This document shows positions 63,979 to 64,000 of a stretch of DNA of 64,000 nucleotides, in pieces (the stretch's first letter is position 1; each line of letters begins with the position of its first letter). The notes beneath the pieces are model-generated. The model saw only the letters and a list, made by a program, of their open reading frames with translations. It made no database searches and was not told where the DNA came from. Made by a program: the position numbers and the translations under genes. This DNA comes from Parvibaculum lavamentivorans DS-1 (GTDB lineage Bacteria > Pseudomonadota > Alphaproteobacteria > Parvibaculales > Parvibaculaceae): NCBI RefSeq assembly GCF_000017565.1, contig NC_009719.1, positions 3,850,746-3,914,745 of the forward strand, read 5' to 3'.

Positions 63979-64000
63979 AAAACCCCGCCGGGCCGCGCTT

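Overview
The window is GC-rich, gene-dense chromosomal DNA from an alphaproteobacterium. The evidence is the gene order (lnt / small XRE regulator / metK / trmB / rimP-nusA-ylxR-infB-rbfA-truB-rpsO-pnp; fabI-fabB-fabA divergent from irr; ubiE-ubiB-coaBC-dut beside mutM), the presence of both a Fur and an Irr-type regulator, and frequent TTG/GTG starts. The overall content recalls Parvibaculum-like Hyphomicrobiales, but that genus-level statement is from memory and untested. The right end (mutM, enoyl-CoA hydratase) is the kind of neighbourhood that usually lies next to rpsT-dnaA and the chromosome origin. I see no insertion sequence, prophage, CRISPR array, tRNA or rRNA gene.

Layout. 1-972: 3' part of mutS. 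976-1144: dispersed palindromic repeats. 1167-2337 (minus): methyltransferase and small secreted protein. 2567-5362: glnD. 5463-5993 (minus): a Phd/StbD-like antitoxin and a RelE/StbE-like toxin read as one polypeptide. 6219-7757: murJ. 7838-10246: hybrid histidine kinase convergent with a LuxR-type response regulator, which is divergent from a 1333-residue autotransporter (10398-14399). 14738-18801: trpS, a DUF2333 protein, a universal stress protein, an Nfu scaffold, a RutE-type reductase. 18819-27891: tsaB-rimI, fur, plsC, then miaB-phoH-ybeY-corC-lnt and an XRE regulator. 28117-39998: metK-trmB and the long translation/RNA cluster. 40700-43467 (minus): fabA-fabB-fabI. 43747-46936: irr, rubrerythrin, a CCG-domain iron-sulfur protein and a DUF3501 protein. 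46943-49004 (minus): sulfatase and SH3 protein. 49137-50129: D-2-hydroxyacid dehydrogenase. 50286-50976 (minus): a second, conventional toxin-antitoxin pair. 51024-55377 (minus): MoeB-like protein, thioesterase and two SDR plus DsbA-fold isomerase pairs, divergent from an HxlR regulator. 56048-61750 (minus): cysK, Rrf2 regulator, dut, coaBC, ubiB, ubiE. 61818-63978: mutM, small secreted protein, enoyl-CoA hydratase.

How the genes work together. Most of the window is housekeeping: tRNA modification, ribosome maturation, RNA decay, fatty acid synthesis, ubiquinone and coenzyme A synthesis, nitrogen signalling and cell-envelope assembly. The accessory parts that deserve attention are: (1) the fused antitoxin-toxin gene, which also has an internal ribosome site and GTG start able to release the toxin half; (2) the HxlR-controlled operon of two SDR/isomerase pairs and a thioesterase, in which both SDRs have Phe for the catalytic Tyr, the HxlR promoter has two identical GTTC-N7-GAAC sites 32 bp apart, and a triple 11-bp Pho-box-like iteron lies upstream (a second copy of the iteron sits upstream of trpS); (3) the irr / rubrerythrin / CCG protein / DUF3501 group with operator-like palindromes; (4) a kinase/regulator pair beside a giant autotransporter; (5) a cluster-less Rrf2 regulator beside cysK. 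Functions are inferred from motifs read by eye; no database search was run.
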